Shown: positions 40,178 to 50,196 of the stretch, piece after piece
Layout: every line of letters begins with the position of its first letter
Numbering within the stretch: position 1 is the first letter of the stretch
DNA from: Phlyctochytrium arcticum
Lineage: Eukaryota; Chytridiomycota; Chytridiomycetes; Chytridiales; Chytridiaceae
Assembly (NCBI GenBank): GCA_025602905.1
Contig: JAHLKI010000001.1
Coordinates: 1,240,001 to 1,304,000 of the forward strand
Direction: 5' to 3'
Length of the DNA: 64,000 bases
The notes under the pieces: model-generated
Database searches by the model: none
The model's input: only the letters and a program-made list of their open reading frames with translations
Told to the model about the DNA's origin: nothing
Program-made: the position numbers and the translations under genes

Positions 40178-41539
40178 ATGAATCCGAGCGAAGGAGACAC
40201 ATTTGCTTGCTGGCGCAAGGACGCCTTAGTCAGGGCGTCGAAGGGAGTTCTGAAATTCGCACGGGAAGATATGTTTGATATTGCGTAAGTTATGCGAAGA
40301 ACGCGCAACTTATCGTTTTCTGACATGTGCGCTCCAGACTTCTCTACAATATCATACTGGATGACCCGCAGTACTATCCGCAAGATCGTGCAGAGGAACT
40401 AAATCTTCTGTTGGGGCCCGAGAAAGTGGCACAGAGCGCCAGTGGTGACAACTTTGTTGAAGTAACGCCACAGAGTCCAACCGAGGAATGCATGGTGATT
40501 GCGCAAAGAGCCATGAAAGTAAGGGGGAGGGGGGAATTCTTTCTGGTTCCGATTACGTCTTTTTTGCTAATAAATCGGAATGGTTCCAGTTGTGCAATGA
40601 GGAAGGAAAGCCCAAGGGGCTGCAGATGTTGGAAAATTGGATGTACACCAAGCACAAAGATAGCAGGGACGTAATTCGGATTGCGCTGGAGCTGTAAGTT
40701 CCTACTTTTGTTTGTGAATTTAGGAAGCCATGTAATATCGGATCGTTGTTGCATAGTTTCAAGGTAATACCCACAGACCAGCCGCTGGAGAAACAGGACG
40801 AGATCGATTACCTGCAGAACGGGGTGGCCGCGTTCTTTGAACCACTGAAGTGGGAAGGTGATGTGGTTTTGAGATGGTAAGTTTTACTTTAGCAAACATA
40901 ATCGCCAGTGCGGGAACTGAGACTCATGCACAAATATTTCTAGGAACCAACCATCCACTGAGTCGGGAAAGAGAAAGACAAAGATTGATAGAAGCTTGCA
41001 CGCGAGAAAGCCTGATTTGGCAATCATGAAGTTCGGGACAGTTGTTGCGATCGGAGAAATAAAGACGCCGTCCGCCAGCCGGAAACGTCCAGAAGCAGCA
41101 CATTATGATCTTTTCCGATTGATGCAATTTTTGTCAGAAAATTACGGAGCAAGTGGAATTCACATCCTTAGTGAGTCTTGGGTGGGTGTTCCGGCACCGG
41201 CTGCACGAAGCTAATCGCAATGGGCTTCTAGACTCAATGCTGTTTCTATACGCTCTTGAACCCTTTAAAGGCATTTGGCATCGTATGAGTCGCATCACAA
41301 AAGTAGGAATTCCCGCTACTATTGCAGACATACCAGCCACAATTGGAAGCCTGGATGGCTTTATGCAATTCCTGGTAGGTGGTGGGGTTTTCACGTACAC
41401 CGTTTCTGCAAATCTCACATTTGGTCCCACCAGAACAAAATCAGATCCTTTGAAAAAAGGAAGAGTAAATCTCCAGCGAATAAAAGCACATCAATTCACA
41501 CACCCCAAAAAGCAAGACAGCAGCAGCTCCCGAGGCTAG
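40178..41539 (+). CDS. PD-(D/E)XK nuclease-like protein
   Basis: ATG 40178 opens MNPSEGDTFACWRKDALVRA. At least six exons follow with good GTAAG donors and CAG/TAG acceptors in consistent phases (introns near 40286-40338, 40519-40590, 40694-40756, 40879-40944 and 41172-41211). The central hallmark is RKPDLAIMKFGTVVAIGEIK: an Asp, then Glu-x-Lys 14 residues on, at a strand end, as in restriction-endonuclease-like folds. Downstream are LFRLMQFLSENYGASGI and LFLYALEPFKGIWHRM. The reading frame shows no damage. The last exon border is uncertain (a GTAGGT donor at about 41371 could replace read-through to 41539). It is the best-preserved gene of the insertion and so a candidate for its mobility enzyme or cargo. 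Confidence 0.65.
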
Positions 41540-41576
41540 CGGAGTTTGTGAATCAAGGTTCGGAAGTCGAAATTTA

Positions 41577-42560
41577 AAAAATTTCAGATTCTAACTGCTG
41601 AAATTGAAGGGGCCCGTAGCCGCGTCCGTAGGGATGCTCATTAATAAGATTGCAAGCCCCAAGGTTGTTTGTTATAGGAAGTCAGCGTGTCTTATGTCCA
41701 CCAATGCGTCTTGGGGGACGTTATTCTGAATGAGCAGCTACTCATACCAAAAAGTATTGCGGAAACCTTTCACTCACAGTCAATGTACTATTTACGCTTT
41801 CCTCTTTAGTTTTCCCTATCGTGAACAATCCACGGACGATTGACCCAACGTCAAAAATCACTTTCAAGAACACTGCCGGCTTGTAGTTTACAGGTTTGTT
41901 TTAATCCTCTTGCCGAAAATTCGCCTGTTGGAACAATCAAAGACTACAACTCTGGTATATAGTTGCTGCTACATTCAATGCGCCTTTTGGACTTGATCAG
42001 AACAATCGGAAACGGAAGTTGCCAGAGAGAATGACTCTCGCGCGACTTCGCACTGTGACAAGACATTCCTGGATAGTAACACCTACCATTCTTACCCTAG
42101 GAATGATACCTTTAATTAGTACAGAATGACTGGCACCGGCTTCATTCTTAGCCATTCTTGCATTTTAATTAGTACGGAATGACTGGCACCACCCTAGGAA
42201 CAGGCATCATTCTTGCAACTTACTATGTCCGGAATGACTGGCTCCCCTTGTCCCATCATTCTTAGCCGGTGTTACTATCCAGGAATGTCTGTTTGTGTAT
42301 CAAAATCATGCAAAACTTAATTGGGTATCAATTCAATTCCTTGTAAACGACGGTCCATTGTCGATCCATGGACAAACTGGGAGAAAAGTTCAAAAGTCAT
42401 CGTGAAAGTACGTCAAAATGTTTTTCGTCAGGAGCTGGGATATGGCCGCTAAAAAGTGGGAGTAGAGGTTTGGTCTAAATCTCAAGGCATAAACAAACTT
42501 ACATCCGTATCTCGTTGATCAAACGGATCTTTCACTTCCTTTACTATATACTATACATCC
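41577..42560. other. Non-coding stretch containing a small inverted-repeat element
   Basis: No gene is supported here. It contains the 226-bp element at 42063-42288; the remainder is unassigned. Confidence 0.45.
42063..42288. mobile_element. MITE-like 226-bp inverted-repeat element
   Basis: It starts ACATTCCTGGATAGTAACAC and ends with the inverse (GTGTTACTATCCAGGAATGT). The interior has several copies of GAATGACTGGC and CATTCTTAGCC. I see no clear target duplication. Confidence 0.65.
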
Positions 42561-42838
42561 GTGATTCGCTTTGCTTCTAGAGCACTCTGGCCTTCATTCT
42601 TTGCGGAAAAGGTTTGTCTGCAGAGCTACGTGGCAATCACTTTCAAGCAATCCCCGCCCAAACCTGGTACTGCCCGGCATTGCTTGTCCTGTGATGACAT
42701 TGTCCGCTCTCTGCTCAAAATAAAGTCCACACTCGGTGCTATCACAAACATCGACTCCCGTAGGCAAGTATGGCTCGGTGGTCTTGCGAACTTCGGCTTG
42801 ACTGAACGAGGCATACTCGCCGCCGGTGAGTCGAATGG

Positions 42839-43077
42839 TGTAACAAGCTGACTGCGCATTCCCTTGTTAGTTTCAAGACGCGTCGCGCGACGCGTGCTGC
42901 GCAGTGTCTGCCGTGTCTTTTCTTTCCTTCATTTTACAAGTATATAGCCTACGGTAGTTTTCCCCTCCCCCGTAGCTTAACCGACAACCCCCACAGAATA
43001 GTACTAGTCAACTGTACTTTACACTGAACAAAGTTATACCTCACCAATGGAACATCGTCCCTGCTAATCCTGTTATA
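42839..43077 (+). repeat. 5' LTR
   Basis: 239 bp, TGTAAC to GTTATA. It contains an 18-bp perfect palindrome at 42878-42895 (ACGCGTCGCGCGACGCGT) and a TATATA box near 42943. The end TA instead of CA is fixed by the target duplications of this element and of the solo LTR. Confidence 0.96.
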
Positions 43078-43119
43078 TGGTAGCACCACCCATTCGATTC
43101 CTTGCCTAATAGTACCAAC

Positions 43120-43215
43120 ACCGACCCACTGAATCCACTGAACCCACTGAACCCACCGAACCCACTGAACCCACTGAACCCACCGGACCCACCGGACCCA
43201 CCGACCCACTCAACC
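43120..43215. repeat. 9-bp minisatellite in the Ty3/Gypsy leader
   Basis: About ten tandem copies of CCACTGAAC/CCACCGGAC lie between the primer-binding site and the gag start codon. Confidence 0.85.
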
Positions 43216-43241
43216 CATTGACCGTTCGACTTCCATCAAGA

Positions 43242-44264
43242 ATGACAACACCCACCGAACTGACGGCAGAGCAAGCGATGGCGAGACTCATTGAGTTGAC
43301 CCAACAACATACTGACCTTCAAAACTCCTACCGCCAAATGCAAGAAATGACGGCCACCCAAGGAGCGAGGATGGACAGCATGTTTGCCGCCATGCAGAGC
43401 ATGCAGTCTGCGTTGAGCAACCAAACGACTACACCCCCTGAGAGACCTAATGCACCCACCTCGTCGCCCCCGGACTTAGTCAAAGTCCTGCACGGTCGTC
43501 TCAAATCGTACAAAGGCCAACGTAGCGCAGCAACCATTCGAACCTTTTGCACCAACCTGGACAAGTATTTCGAAGCCACCAACATGACGGAATACGACAA
43601 ATTGTCCATGGCCACTGTTCACCTTGAAAGTCTCGCTGAAGTCTGGTGGCAAAGACATTGTCATCAAAACCCGGAGACTTCTGGCACCCGCATTACCACT
43701 TGGCTTGATTTGAAAGTTGCCCTCAAGAGAGATTTTTCGCCAATCAACACCAAGAAGAATGCCCGTGATGAGATCACAGCATTGAAACAGATTAAGTCAG
43801 TTCAAGACTATAAAAACAAATTCGACGCTTTGGCTCTTGAAATCGACGACTTTTCGGACGCGGAACAACTTGACAAATTTCTCCGCGGATTAAAACCCCA
43901 CATCCAAAAACAACTCGAGCTCAACAACAGAGTCAGTAGCTACAAGGAAGTCGCCGACGAAGCCGAGAGGCTTGACCAAATCGAGAATTATCACCAGAAA
44001 GGACGCAAGACGGACTATGCCTCAAACACCAGGGAAGGCAGCTCCGCGACCTATAGTTCTCCCACTGTCGACAACGGCGGCGTCCAACCAATGGATCTTA
44101 ATGCAGTAACAGGAAGTCAAGCACCCGAACTTCAGAAACTCTCGAACGAAGAACGAGAGCGACTCAAAAAGCGCGGCGCTTGTTTCCGATGCAGACAGAC
44201 CGGACACACTTTTACCCAATGCCCTCTGAACAACAAGATGCAGGGAAACTCCAAGTCGACATAA
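43242..44264 (+). CDS. gag: Gag polyprotein of the Ty3/Gypsy element
   Basis: 340 aa from ATG 43242 ([19 protein letters not shown]). A coiled-coil-like start precedes the retrotransposon gag domain (about residues 85-240, with [23 protein letters not shown] and [18 protein letters not shown]). Near the C-terminus is one zinc knuckle, [14 protein letters not shown] (Cys-x2-Cys-x4-His-x4-Cys). It forms the particle and binds the element RNA. The slippery heptamer for Pol expression lies five codons before the stop. Confidence 0.96.
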   Translation: MTTPTELTAEQAMARLIELTQQHTDLQNSYRQMQEMTATQGARMDSMFAAMQSMQSALSNQTTTPPERPNAPTSSPPDLVKVLHGRLKSYKGQRSAATIRTFCTNLDKYFEATNMTEYDKLSMATVHLESLAEVWWQRHCHQNPETSGTRITTWLDLKVALKRDFSPINTKKNARDEITALKQIKSVQDYKNKFDALALEIDDFSDAEQLDKFLRGLKPHIQKQLELNNRVSSYKEVADEAERLDQIENYHQKGRKTDYASNTREGSSATYSSPTVDNGGVQPMDLNAVTGSQAPELQKLSNEERERLKKRGACFRCRQTGHTFTQCPLNNKMQGNSKST

Positions 44265-44293
44265 GTGCAAGTAGGCAATGCCTTATGGACGAC
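44243..44293 (+). promoter_or_regulatory. -1 ribosomal frameshift signal between gag and pol
   Basis: G GGA AAC at 44243-44249 is in the gag frame in the right phase for a -1 slip. A 5-nt spacer is followed by a stem: GTCG 44255-44258 with CGAC 44290-44293, then CATAAG 44260-44265 with CTTATG 44282-44287. Shifting -1 at AAC leads straight into the pol frame (LQVDISAS). Confidence 0.8.
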
Positions 44294-47200
44294 ATCCAGC
44301 CCCCCGACGATCACACACTGGTAACAATTACTGATACAAACAACACCCTGACTTCACCGACTCCTGACGAAACCCCCGACACCCCCGAGATTCCCTCCCG
44401 TCCACCGTTGATTGACGTGGTTCCATACTGCCTGACAAAATTCAACACGACAGCCGTCCCCGACCACGAGCTGTTATTGTTCAAAGGCACTTTGAAGGCA
44501 CAACGGACACGCCCAATTAACATTTTGGCCGACAACGGAGGAAATCAAATGTATATTAGCCGCCACTTGGTTAGAGAACTCAACTTGGAAGTGAAGCCTC
44601 TACCCGACGCAGTTTTCTCGATGGCAGATGGTTCAAGCAAACTGTGCGACGGCTATGTGAAGAACGTTCACTATGCTGTGGGAACGCATACCGAACAAGG
44701 CGATTTTATCGTCGCCGACATCCGATACGACATCATCTTGGGAATTCCTTGGTTCAAATGGCGGGACCCTAAGATAGATTACAACAATGGCACACTGAAG
44801 TTTAGCAACAACCAAGGCAAATTGGTGCGATGGCACGCGCAACGACCGGAGAAAACCCCACAGACACCAGCGACACTCAACTTGATCTCAGCAAAGGCAA
44901 TCAAGCGACTCGTGAATAAGAAGAAGAGTCAATTGTATGCCGTTTTTCTCAAGACCGATCAGAACGCACGCCATCAGACCCTAAATGCTAAGTTGGATGC
45001 TTTACTCCAGGCATTCAACGATGTTTTCACCGATGAATTACCTCCTGGACTACCACCTGAACGATCTGTTGATCACACCATCCCACTCTCAGACGAAACA
45101 AAGACCCCCTGGAGACCAACGTACCACTTGTCACCACTTGAGTTAGAGGAACTACGACGCCAACTCGCTGCATTACTCGACGCTGGATATATTCGCCCAT
45201 CCAGTAGCCCGTATGGCGCCCCCATCCTTTTCACCACCAAAAAGGACAGCAAAGATTTACGCATGTGCGTAGATTACCGGGCCTTGAACAAACTGACCAT
45301 CAAGAACCGCTATCCATTGCCACGAATGGATGAGCTTATGGACCGCTTGAATGGCGCAAAGGTATTCAGCAAGATTGACCTGAAGGCTGGCTACTGGCAG
45401 ATACGCGTTGCAACCCAAGATATCCCAAAGACCGCATTCAGGACGCGTTATGGCCATTACGAGTTCCTTGTTATGCCTTTTGGATTGACGAATGCCCCAG
45501 CAACCTTCATGAAACTTATGAATGATGTTCTACGACCCTTCCTGGACATATTCTGCATTGTTTACCTCGACGACATTTTGATCTACTCGACATCGGAGGA
45601 TGAGCACCTCCACCACATTGAACAAGTCCTCCAAGCACTGCGAGATCACAAATTGTACGCTAACCAAAAGAAATGCGACTTCTTCAAGGATGAAGTTGAT
45701 TTCTTGGGTTATGTGGTCTCAGCCGAAGGAATCAAGCTGGACCCAAAGAAAGTGCAAGCAGTCAAGGACTGGCCCCGACCCGAGAGCGTTGCTGATGTTA
45801 GATCCTTTATGGGACTTGTCAATTACTTCCATGCCTCCCTCAAGAATCTGGCTTCACTCGCTACCCCTCTCACTGACCTCCTTCGAAAGGAACAACCTTG
45901 GATCTGGACACCGGAATGCGAAAAGACCTTTATTGCCCTGAAGGACTTAGCCACATCCGCACCCGTCCTACGCACATTTGACCCTCAACTACCCACTGTT
46001 GTCTACCCCGATGCCTCTGGCTTTGCTATCGGCGCATGGCTCGGCCAGGATGACGGCAAATCCATTCGACCCGTTGCATATCACTCACGCAAAATGACCT
46101 CTGCGGAACTAGGCTACGATACTCGCGAACAAGAACTCCTCGCCATTCACGATGCTCTCAGAGTCTGGAGACATTATCTGGAAGGAAGGGAATTCAACGT
46201 AGTATCCGACCACGAATCTTTGAAATGGTTGCAAGACCAACACCATCTGACACGACGCCAAGTTAGATGGGTCATGGAGTTTCAATCATATGATTTCCGC
46301 ATCGGATATGGACCAGGCAAACTGAACACCGTTGCAGATGTACTCTCTAGGAGAGCAGATCTTGCGCCCAAATGTACCAAATGTCGAACCCCACTCAACA
46401 ATTACGACATTAACACAACAATCTTCACCACGGAAACCCCCCTCAACACATTGACCCAAGGGACATTGAAAGACACTGAACTTCAAAATTTGATCAAACT
46501 TTTGAAGAAACCCATTGACCAAGTTGCGAAAGACGAACGTCCCCGACTTGCCCACCTCAAACACAATGACGGACTCGTATTTTTCCATGATCGGATATAC
46601 GTACCACACTCACAACGAACCAACTTGCTCCAGACCCACCATGACACACACATCGCTGGACACTTTGGTATACACAGAACATTCGAAGCGCTAGCAAGAT
46701 TCTACTATTGGCCCAAGATGTATAAGCACATCCGACAGTACATCAAGTCTTGTGACGCCTGCCAACGCAACAAATCATCGACACACCTACCCATTGGACT
46801 TTTACACCCTTTGCCAACCCCAACGACCAGATGGAGTCAGATCTCGATGGACTTCATCCCAGACCTCCCCACGACTTCTTCCGGACGCAACGCAATTTTA
46901 GTGGTGGTGGATCGCTTGTCCAAGCGTGCCCATTTCCTACCAACACGGAAGACAGCAACTGCCAAAGATACCGCGGAATTGTTTATGGCCAACATTTTCA
47001 AGCTCCACGGATTGCCACAGATCATCGTTTCAGACCGCGATTCCAAGTTCATCAGCAAATTTTGGTCCGAATTACTCAAGATGCTGGATTGCGCAGCACA
47101 CATGTCCACAGCTCGACACCAACAGACAAACGGTCTCGCGGAAATCACGATCAAAGAACTCAAGACCTATTTACGCGCATTTGTCGACCACCATATGGCC

Positions 47201-47923
47201 AACTGGGAAGACTTGCTGCATTTCGCCGAGTTCGCTCACAACGACGCAGTCTCCGCCACGACTGGTATGACCCCATTCTACCTCGACACAGGACAACACC
47301 CGCGTACCCCAAAGACACCACCAAGCTCCTTTCAACCCGCCAACCCTGACGCTGCCGATTACCTCAACCACATCAACGCCACCATCAAGGTTGCCCAGGA
47401 CCAGATCGCCGCAGCCCAACAAAGACAAGCCGTGCAATACAACAAACTGCATCGCAACCCTTCTACCCTCGACATTGGTACCCGCGTCATGTTGTCTAGT
47501 CAAGGCCTCGTCCAAGAAACAACCAGTGATAGACCCGTAGCCAAATTGCAACCCCTTTGGCTCGGCCCATTCAAGATCACTGCCAAGGACGACAAAGACA
47601 ACTACACCCTCGATCTCCCAAGTACCATCCGCGCGCATTCGACCTTTCACGTCAGTAAACTGAAGCCCTACATCGACCCCCAGGAGAACTTCCCCGATCG
47701 ACGTGTTGACCCCCGACCAGAACCACAACTTTTCAACGACGAAGCTTACTATGAAGTTGAACGCATCGAAGCCCATCGCAAGTTCAGAAACCAACTCAAG
47801 TACCTAGTCAAATGGAAAGGGTACCCATCCGAAGAGAACACGTACGAGCCAACACAGAACTTCAAAGGACCTGCAGCCATTCAGATCCTTCGCGACTACA
47901 AGACCAAGAACAACATACGCTGA
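44249..47923 (+). CDS. pol: Pol polyprotein of the Ty3/Gypsy element
   Basis: About 1,224 aa in the -1 frame. Protease: [13 protein letters not shown], with Asn where DSG or DTG is usual. Reverse transcriptase: [40 protein letters not shown] and the catalytic YLDDILIYS. RNase [37 protein letters not shown]. Integrase: HHCC finger ([12 protein letters not shown] ... [10 protein letters not shown]), core Asp in [10 protein letters not shown] and [10 protein letters not shown], Glu in [12 protein letters not shown]. The C-terminal chromodomain ([20 protein letters not shown], then [14 protein letters not shown]) marks it as a chromovirus. There is no internal stop. Confidence 0.97.
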   Translation, partial: LQVDISASRQCLMDDIQPPDDHTLVTITDTNNTLTSPTPDETPDTPEIPSRPPLIDVVPYCLTKFNTTAVPDHELLLFKGTLKAQRTRPINILADNGGNQMYISRHLVRELNLEVKPLPDAVFSMADGSSKLCDGYVKNVHYAVGTHTEQGDFIVADIRYDIILGIPWFKWRDPKIDYNNGTLKFSNNQGKLVRWHAQRPEKTPQTPATLNLISAKAIKRLVNKKKSQLYAVFLKTDQNARHQTLNAKLDALLQAFNDVFTDELPPGLPPERSVDHTIPLSDETKTPWRPTYHLSPLELEELRRQLAALLDAGYIRPSSSPYGAPILFTTKKDSKDLRMCVDYRALNKLTIKNRYPLPRMDELMDRLNGAKVFSKIDLKAGYWQIRVATQDIPKTAFRTRYGHYEFLVMPFGLTNAPATFMKLMNDVLRPFLDIFCIVYLDDILIYSTSEDEHLHHIEQVLQALRDHKLYANQKKCDFFKDEVDFLGYVVSAEGIKLDPKKVQAVKDWPRPESVADVRSFMGLVNYFHASLKNLASLATPLTDLLRKEQPWIWTPECEKTFIALKDLATSAPVLRTFDPQLPTVVYPDASGFAIGAWLGQDDGKSIRPVAYHSRKMTSAELGYDTREQELLAIHDALRVWRHYLEGREFNVVSDHESLKWLQDQHHLTRRQVRWVMEFQSYDFRIGYGPGKLNTVADVLSRRADLAPKCTKCRTPLNNYDINTTIFTTETPLNTLTQGTLKDTELQNLIKLLKKPIDQVAKDERPRLAHLKHNDGLVFFHDRIYVPHSQRTNLLQTHHDTHIAGHFGIHRTFEALARFYYWPKMYKHIRQYIKSCDACQRNKSSTHLPIGLLHPLPTPTTRWSQISMDFIPDLPTTSSGRNAILVVVDRLSKRAHFLPTRKTATAKDTAELFMANIFKLHGLPQIIVSDRDSKFISKFWSELLKMLDCAAHMSTARHQQTNGLAEITIKELKTYLRAFVDHHMANWEDLLHFAEFAHNDAVSATTGMTPFYLDTGQHPRTPKTPPSSFQPANPDAADYLNHINATIKVAQDQIAAAQQRQAVQYNKLHRNPSTLDIGTRVMLSSQGLVQETTSDRPVAKLQPLWLGPFKITAKDDKDNYTLDLPSTIRAHSTFHVSKLKPYIDPQENFPDRRVDPRPEPQLFNDEAYYEVERIEAHRKFRNQLKYLVKWKGYPSEENTYEPTQNFKGPAAIQILRDYKTKNNIR

Positions 47924-47945
47924 CGCTCGCTCCTAAGTAGGGGAG

Positions 47946-48184
47946 TGTAACAAGCTGACTGCGCATTCCCTTGTTAGTTTCAAGACGCGTCGCGCGACGC
48001 GTGCTGCGCAGTGTCTGCCGTGTCTTTTCTTTCCTTCATTTTACAAGTATATAGCCTACGGTAGTTTTCCCCTCCCCCGTAGCTTAACCGACAACCCCCA
48101 CAGAATAGTACTAGTCAACTGTACTTTACACTGAACAAAGTTATACCTCACCAATGGAACATCGTCCCTGCTAATCCTGTTATA
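47946..48184 (+). repeat. 3' LTR
   Basis: 239 bp, matching the 5' LTR by eye throughout, including the palindrome at 47985-48002. Confidence 0.96.
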
Positions 48185-48226
48185 AATGGCGAACTCGGCG
48201 AATTCTTGAAAAGCCATAAGAAATAG

Positions 48227-49401
48227 CCAGAAGTGCTTCTTTTATACCAGAACCAAACTTTTGTTGTGCTCTGTCGCCCGCTCCTGCCACTTGAACAAGC
48301 TGAAGCTGCATTGCGTGTGGTAGCAGCAAGTTTGACGCGGAGATCGGTTTGACTTCCCAAAACCTTCAAGTTCGCAGGCCGTATCCAGTCCATGCCAAAG
48401 CGCTGCTTCCGTCCCTTGAGTCTGCCGTATGTGAAAGCTTGCAAGGCGTCGTCGTTGTCAGCTTGTAGCCTTGTTTGAAGTGGTGCTGATTTCCGCTAGC
48501 AGCCAGAATTTGTGATGTATACTCCATACGAATCATTCTTACCACTAGTCGTCGCCTGGACTCGCTCCGGCACCACAATCAGCAGCGGCTCATCGTCTGA
48601 GTTGCCTTTTGCTTCTTCCAATACCGACTTGAGTGTTTTTCCAGAGTTGACTGTGCCGCCTTTAATCGTAGCTACTGCGAGACGCGTACCGCGAGATCTG
48701 ACAGAGATCTGAACAGATCTGGCGAACCGACAAGCTTCCTTCCATGCCAAATGGCAAACGTTTTGGATTACTTCAACAAGGTTCCTCCTCATCGCTGGTC
48801 TTCACCATCCTTTATCTCTCAATACAAGCCGATCCCCGGAGATTTGTCAAAGCCAGAGGCAGTTTTCGTTGAGCAACTGAAGAAACTACGTGGACTTGCA
48901 GGCGAAAAGGGTGCCAGAGCCTTGACGCTTTTAAAGTCTTCAAAGGTATGAGGAATGGAGCGGCTCATATTGGAGGGTCAAACGGAAATCATTTGGGGGC
49001 AGCTAGTTGTCCGCCACTTCCAGGCCAGCTTCGGGCCCTCGGGCGCCGAAGCCCGCCGCGAAAATGCCAGCAGCGTAGAGTTGCCTGACAACCTCGTCTC
49101 CTCACCGCTCTCCTGCGTGAAAAGCATCACTTGCCCTGCTTGCTCATTTGACAGGTCGGGGGACATTTATGAGGTGTCAGGGTTTTCGCCTGGGTAGACC
49201 GCGCACTGCCAGAGCCAGTGTCTTCTGACTCCGGGCTTAGGGTCGCATAGAACTTGCCTTTAGACATCATTTCCTTTACGAACGAGATGACCTCCTGTAC
49301 CCATATAAGGCCTCTCGTGCTGCCCCACAAATTGGTTTTCATTCCTCCTAGTACCCGAGCTCCCAACTGATTTTCCATCCATCGAGCGACATATACAGAA
49401 C
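48227..49401. other. Remnant region of the insertion, coding content unclear
   Basis: Several open frames overlap on opposite strands: minus 48496-48786 (MRRNLVEVIQNVCHLAW...; its segment EPLLIVVPERVQATTSG is protein-like and followed by a GTAAGA donor) and plus 48749-48951 (MANVLDYFNKVPPHRWSS...). In-frame stops and strand ambiguity suggest decayed genes. No family recognised. Confidence 0.35.
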
Positions 49402-49717
49402 ATGAAGAACAAAACGGTGCCCAAAAGTAGCAAAATTGTGAATAAGATTAACATCACGCGCAACGGAAATATCTCCCAATGCAATGTTATCGGTTCAGCG
49501 CAGGAACCAGAGGTGAGAGTTCACCCAAGGTTTTTCTCTTGAATCTCCCCGCCGTTCTTTGTTCATCGTTGTGATTGGAAAACATTTCTAGAAATGCTCC
49601 TCATCCGCACCGCGCACTCCCGAACGCCCTTCAAAACGGGCAAGGCATGCTCTCCCGGTTACTCCTGCGGACGCGACCTACTACACAGTCCGACGGACGG
49701 AGAATCATCTGTCACAG
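49402..49717 (+). CDS. Possible two-exon basic protein next to the right palindrome
   Basis: ATG 49402 opens MKNKTVPKSSKIVNKINITR. A GTGAGA donor after 49512 and a TAG acceptor before 49592 join, in frame, to a Ser/Pro/Arg-rich stretch (APRTPERPSKRARHALPVTP). The frame then runs into the TGTCACAG target of the Mutator-like element. Before that insertion it would have read into the right palindrome. It may encode a small nuclear protein, or be chance. Confidence 0.35.
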
Positions 49718-50196
49718 TGGCGGCATCCATATCCATCCAGCGTTTGAGCTAATTCCATCCACAAGCCACATCATTTGACTAAAGTGGCAACATTTTTGCA
49801 CAGCCTCCGAGCTCCGCTCTCAGTCTCAGCCAGAGTCTCAGCGGCGCTCTGGAGTCTGGCAGGGAGTCTGGAGTCTGGACGGGCCTCAGCAGCCTCTGCA
49901 GGATCTGCTCTTGCCCACATAAGTCCACAGGGTGACAGGCTCTGGACTCAGGCTGTATCAAACGGAGTCTTGGATGTCTGCGAAAGGATCACGGGTATAT
50001 ATTCCACATATTGCACACAAACAATCGGCAGCATTTTTCAGCAATTCATGGGCATCTTTTTTGACTACGGGAATAAGCTATTTCAACTATAGAATAAACT
50101 ATAATATAGCGGAAGTAACACGCTGATGAAGTTGGCAATGAAGAAAATGATCCAGAGGGGGAGGGAACTAAACTAGCAAGCGGCGATATTCCTTGA

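Larger units (their letters stand above)
42839..48184 (+). mobile_element. Complete Ty3/Gypsy chromovirus
   Basis: It is 5,346 bp with two 239-bp LTRs (42839-43077, 47946-48184) that look identical, and a 5-bp duplication AATGG at 42834-42838 and 48185-48189. The primer-binding site follows the 5' LTR at once (TGGTAGCACC, 43078 on), compatible with initiator tRNA-Met. A purine tract (GTAGGGGAG) precedes the 3' LTR. Gag and Pol lie in overlapping frames. Pol has the order protease, RT, RNase H, integrase and chromodomain. Intact frames and matching LTRs point to a young, possibly active copy. Confidence 0.97.
42561..48226 (+). pseudogene. Unknown gene of the insertion, split by the Ty3/Gypsy element
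   Basis: A plus-strand frame (first ATG at about 42561, MIRFASRALWPSFF) includes HCLSCDDIVRSLLKIKSTLG and VWLGGLANFGLTERGILAAG. At 42838 the retroelement begins. After it and one AATGG copy are skipped, the frame continues GELGEFLKSHKK to a TAG at 48224-48226, and further in-frame segments follow (PEVLLLYQNQTFVVL...). A minus-strand frame also reads across the same junction, so the true coding strand is not certain. No family recognised. Confidence 0.35.

Noticed and set aside
47171..47794. 207-codon minus-strand frame within pol
   Set aside because: Antisense of the integrase coding region; Val/Gly-rich shadow.
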